DNA from: Candidatus Caenarcanales bacterium
Lineage (GTDB): Bacteria; Cyanobacteriota; Vampirovibrionia; LMEP-6097
Direction: 5' to 3'
DNA: 37,567 nucleotides
Assembly: GCA_947459525.1 (NCBI GenBank)
Contig: CANHDW010000009.1
Location: forward strand, 1 to 37,567
Below the pieces are notes generated by a model that made no database searches, was not told the origin of the DNA, and was given only the letters and a program-made list of their open reading frames with translations. Below, piece after piece: positions 36,066 to 37,567 of the stretch. The position numbers and the translations under genes are program-made. Each line of letters starts with the position of its first letter. Positions within the stretch are counted from its first letter, which is position 1.

Positions 36066-37373
36066 ATGTTTATTAGACTTCCTTCGTTCAGTAAAACAAC
36101 TCAAACAACGGATCGCAACGCTTCTCAGAGTACTGGTGCCCAGCAGGCTTCCGCAACAACAGATATTCAACCTAGCCCTAAAACTCAAGGACGTAATTCT
36201 TCACAAGGCACCAGTCGCAGCCCTCAAACCCAATCCCTATCAGAATCACAACAAGACTTTAACTGGCAAACTGTTAATTTAGAAAATTTAAAAACTGCTG
36301 GAATACTCTCCACTGAAACTAAAAAAGTCGCAGGTAAAGATATGACTATACAAAGCTTCTCGCTGAACGATAAATCAGCCAAAGTAAGTATCAGCCCTGA
36401 ATTAGGAGCAAATGTATTAGGTCTCGAATTAGCAGGTGAAAAGGTTATCAGCTCACCAGTCCTAGAAAATAAAGCCAAAGGCAATAATGTAAGTCAAATG
36501 GAGGGCATGGCTTTAATCAGCCCACCTAACAGAACTAATAAAAGTGAAATTTATTATCCTGACGCTAAAGGCAAAATACGGAAAATTAAATTAACAAATC
36601 GCTGGAATAAAAACTTTGAGTTTAATAAGGGAAACATGATTCATGGCAGAATGCATAAAGAGAAGTGGTCTTTAAAAGAAGCTGTGACTAACAGTGCTGG
36701 CGATCTTAAACTTACTTATAACTTTAATACTAAAGATGATCCTATTTTAAGTAAGAAACTCGGCTCTGCCGAGTTCTCTATGACTTACACTTTAAGTAAA
36801 AATCCTGAAACAGGCGTGCCAAGCTTAAAAACAGAAGTCACTGTAACTAATACTGGAGATAAAAAATCTCCAAATGGTGGTCTGTATCCATTAATAGGAC
36901 TGGGTTTCCATCCATATTTTAATGTCGATAAAGAGGCTAGCTTTACTGCACCAGTAAGAGAAAGGCTAGAACTAGATAAAAAGCTTATACCGACTGGGAA
37001 ATTAGAAAATGCAAGCAGCGATATTAACACTGGCAGAAAAGCTTCTAAAGCAGAAGGCTTTATAGATGCGACTTTTACCGTTAAGCCTAATGCTAAAGGT
37101 GAAGCAAGATCCACTATCACTCAAGGAAACGGCACTAAAATACATATAGACCCAAGCAGTGAAATGGGCTTCGTAACTATCTATAACGGTGAAACCAATA
37201 AGAAAACTGGTCAGAATAAGCTCTGCATAGAACCTCTTAGCTGTGCACCTGATGCTAGTGAATTAGAGTGTGAGAATAAAGCCACAGACGCAGCATTAAA
37301 ACCTAATGCCATAACTTTAAAACCACAAGAGAGCCACCAAGCTAGTTTTACCATTAGCGTAGAAAAAACTTGA
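36066..37373 (+). CDS. Aldose 1-epimerase-like (galactose mutarotase fold) protein with disordered S/T/Q-rich N-terminus
   Basis: GANVLGLELAGEKVISSP, NRWNKNFEFNKGNMIHGRMHKEKW, GLGFHPYF, GETNKKTGQNKLCIEPLSC; N-terminal ~70 aa low complexity. Confidence 0.75.
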   Translation: MFIRLPSFSKTTQTTDRNASQSTGAQQASATTDIQPSPKTQGRNSSQGTSRSPQTQSLSESQQDFNWQTVNLENLKTAGILSTETKKVAGKDMTIQSFSLNDKSAKVSISPELGANVLGLELAGEKVISSPVLENKAKGNNVSQMEGMALISPPNRTNKSEIYYPDAKGKIRKIKLTNRWNKNFEFNKGNMIHGRMHKEKWSLKEAVTNSAGDLKLTYNFNTKDDPILSKKLGSAEFSMTYTLSKNPETGVPSLKTEVTVTNTGDKKSPNGGLYPLIGLGFHPYFNVDKEASFTAPVRERLELDKKLIPTGKLENASSDINTGRKASKAEGFIDATFTVKPNAKGEARSTITQGNGTKIHIDPSSEMGFVTIYNGETNKKTGQNKLCIEPLSCAPDASELECENKATDAALKPNAITLKPQESHQASFTISVEKT

Positions 37374-37567
37374 CTTAACACATTTATTAATTTAAGATAA
37401 TCAGAATATTTATGGTTCTAACAGCAAAAATTCCTAAAGAAAAAATAAAGATAGTGATTTAGCTCTGGCCTTTGTAAGGGTATTGTGCTTAACTAGAGCT
37501 GTTGAGAGAGAGTAGTCTTAATTTAAATAGCTTACTGAGTGGTTTTTCAAGTTCCGTAGAGAAGATA

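Noticed and set aside
1-37567. tRNA, rRNA, IS transposase or prophage genes
   Set aside because: No transposase, integrase, phage structural protein or convincing tRNA/rRNA sequence was seen by eye; a tRNAscan/Infernal run would be needed to exclude small RNAs.

Overview
The window is an AT-rich bacterial chromosome segment. Gene content (flagellin, PilT, prepilin-like protein, housekeeping enzymes) suggests a flagellated, type-IV-piliated lineage; a Melainabacteria/Vampirovibrionia-like host is only a guess. The first ~23 kb is mostly housekeeping: flagellin, CoaX, purine-nucleoside phosphorylase, OppA-like lipoprotein, LysM protein, GpsA, SpeD, TrpD, MreD-like protein, beta-lactamase-like protein, Dcd, PilT and PheT. 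From ~23.4 kb it becomes accessory and defence-like: a type II restriction-modification pair (endonuclease resembling the PmeII family), an McrBC type IV system, a possible HEPN-domain protein, three of the window's four DUF4143/AAA_14 ATPases, and at least two decayed gene remnants. The strongest unexplained signal is a short dispersed element of about 45-55 nt, core gaCgaaAACgCAGAAaTtGGAGTTccgctacacgcc. It sits in the same orientation and the same reading frame inside several unrelated protein-coding genes (PNP, TrpD, PheT, beta-lactamase-like protein, a Tat-signal protein), encoding roughly EDHEDDENAEIGVPLHAY. One further copy fills the Yip1-like/PNP intergenic gap, in frame with the PNP start. 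A second, longer element family may be shared by PNP and PheT. This resembles, in concept, the in-frame palindromic elements of Rickettsia. A second theme is that the DUF4143 ATPase genes, including one relic, have tandem or inverted repeats directly at their 5' ends, two of them with an exact 32-bp period. All assignments come from reading the sequence and motifs; no database search was run.
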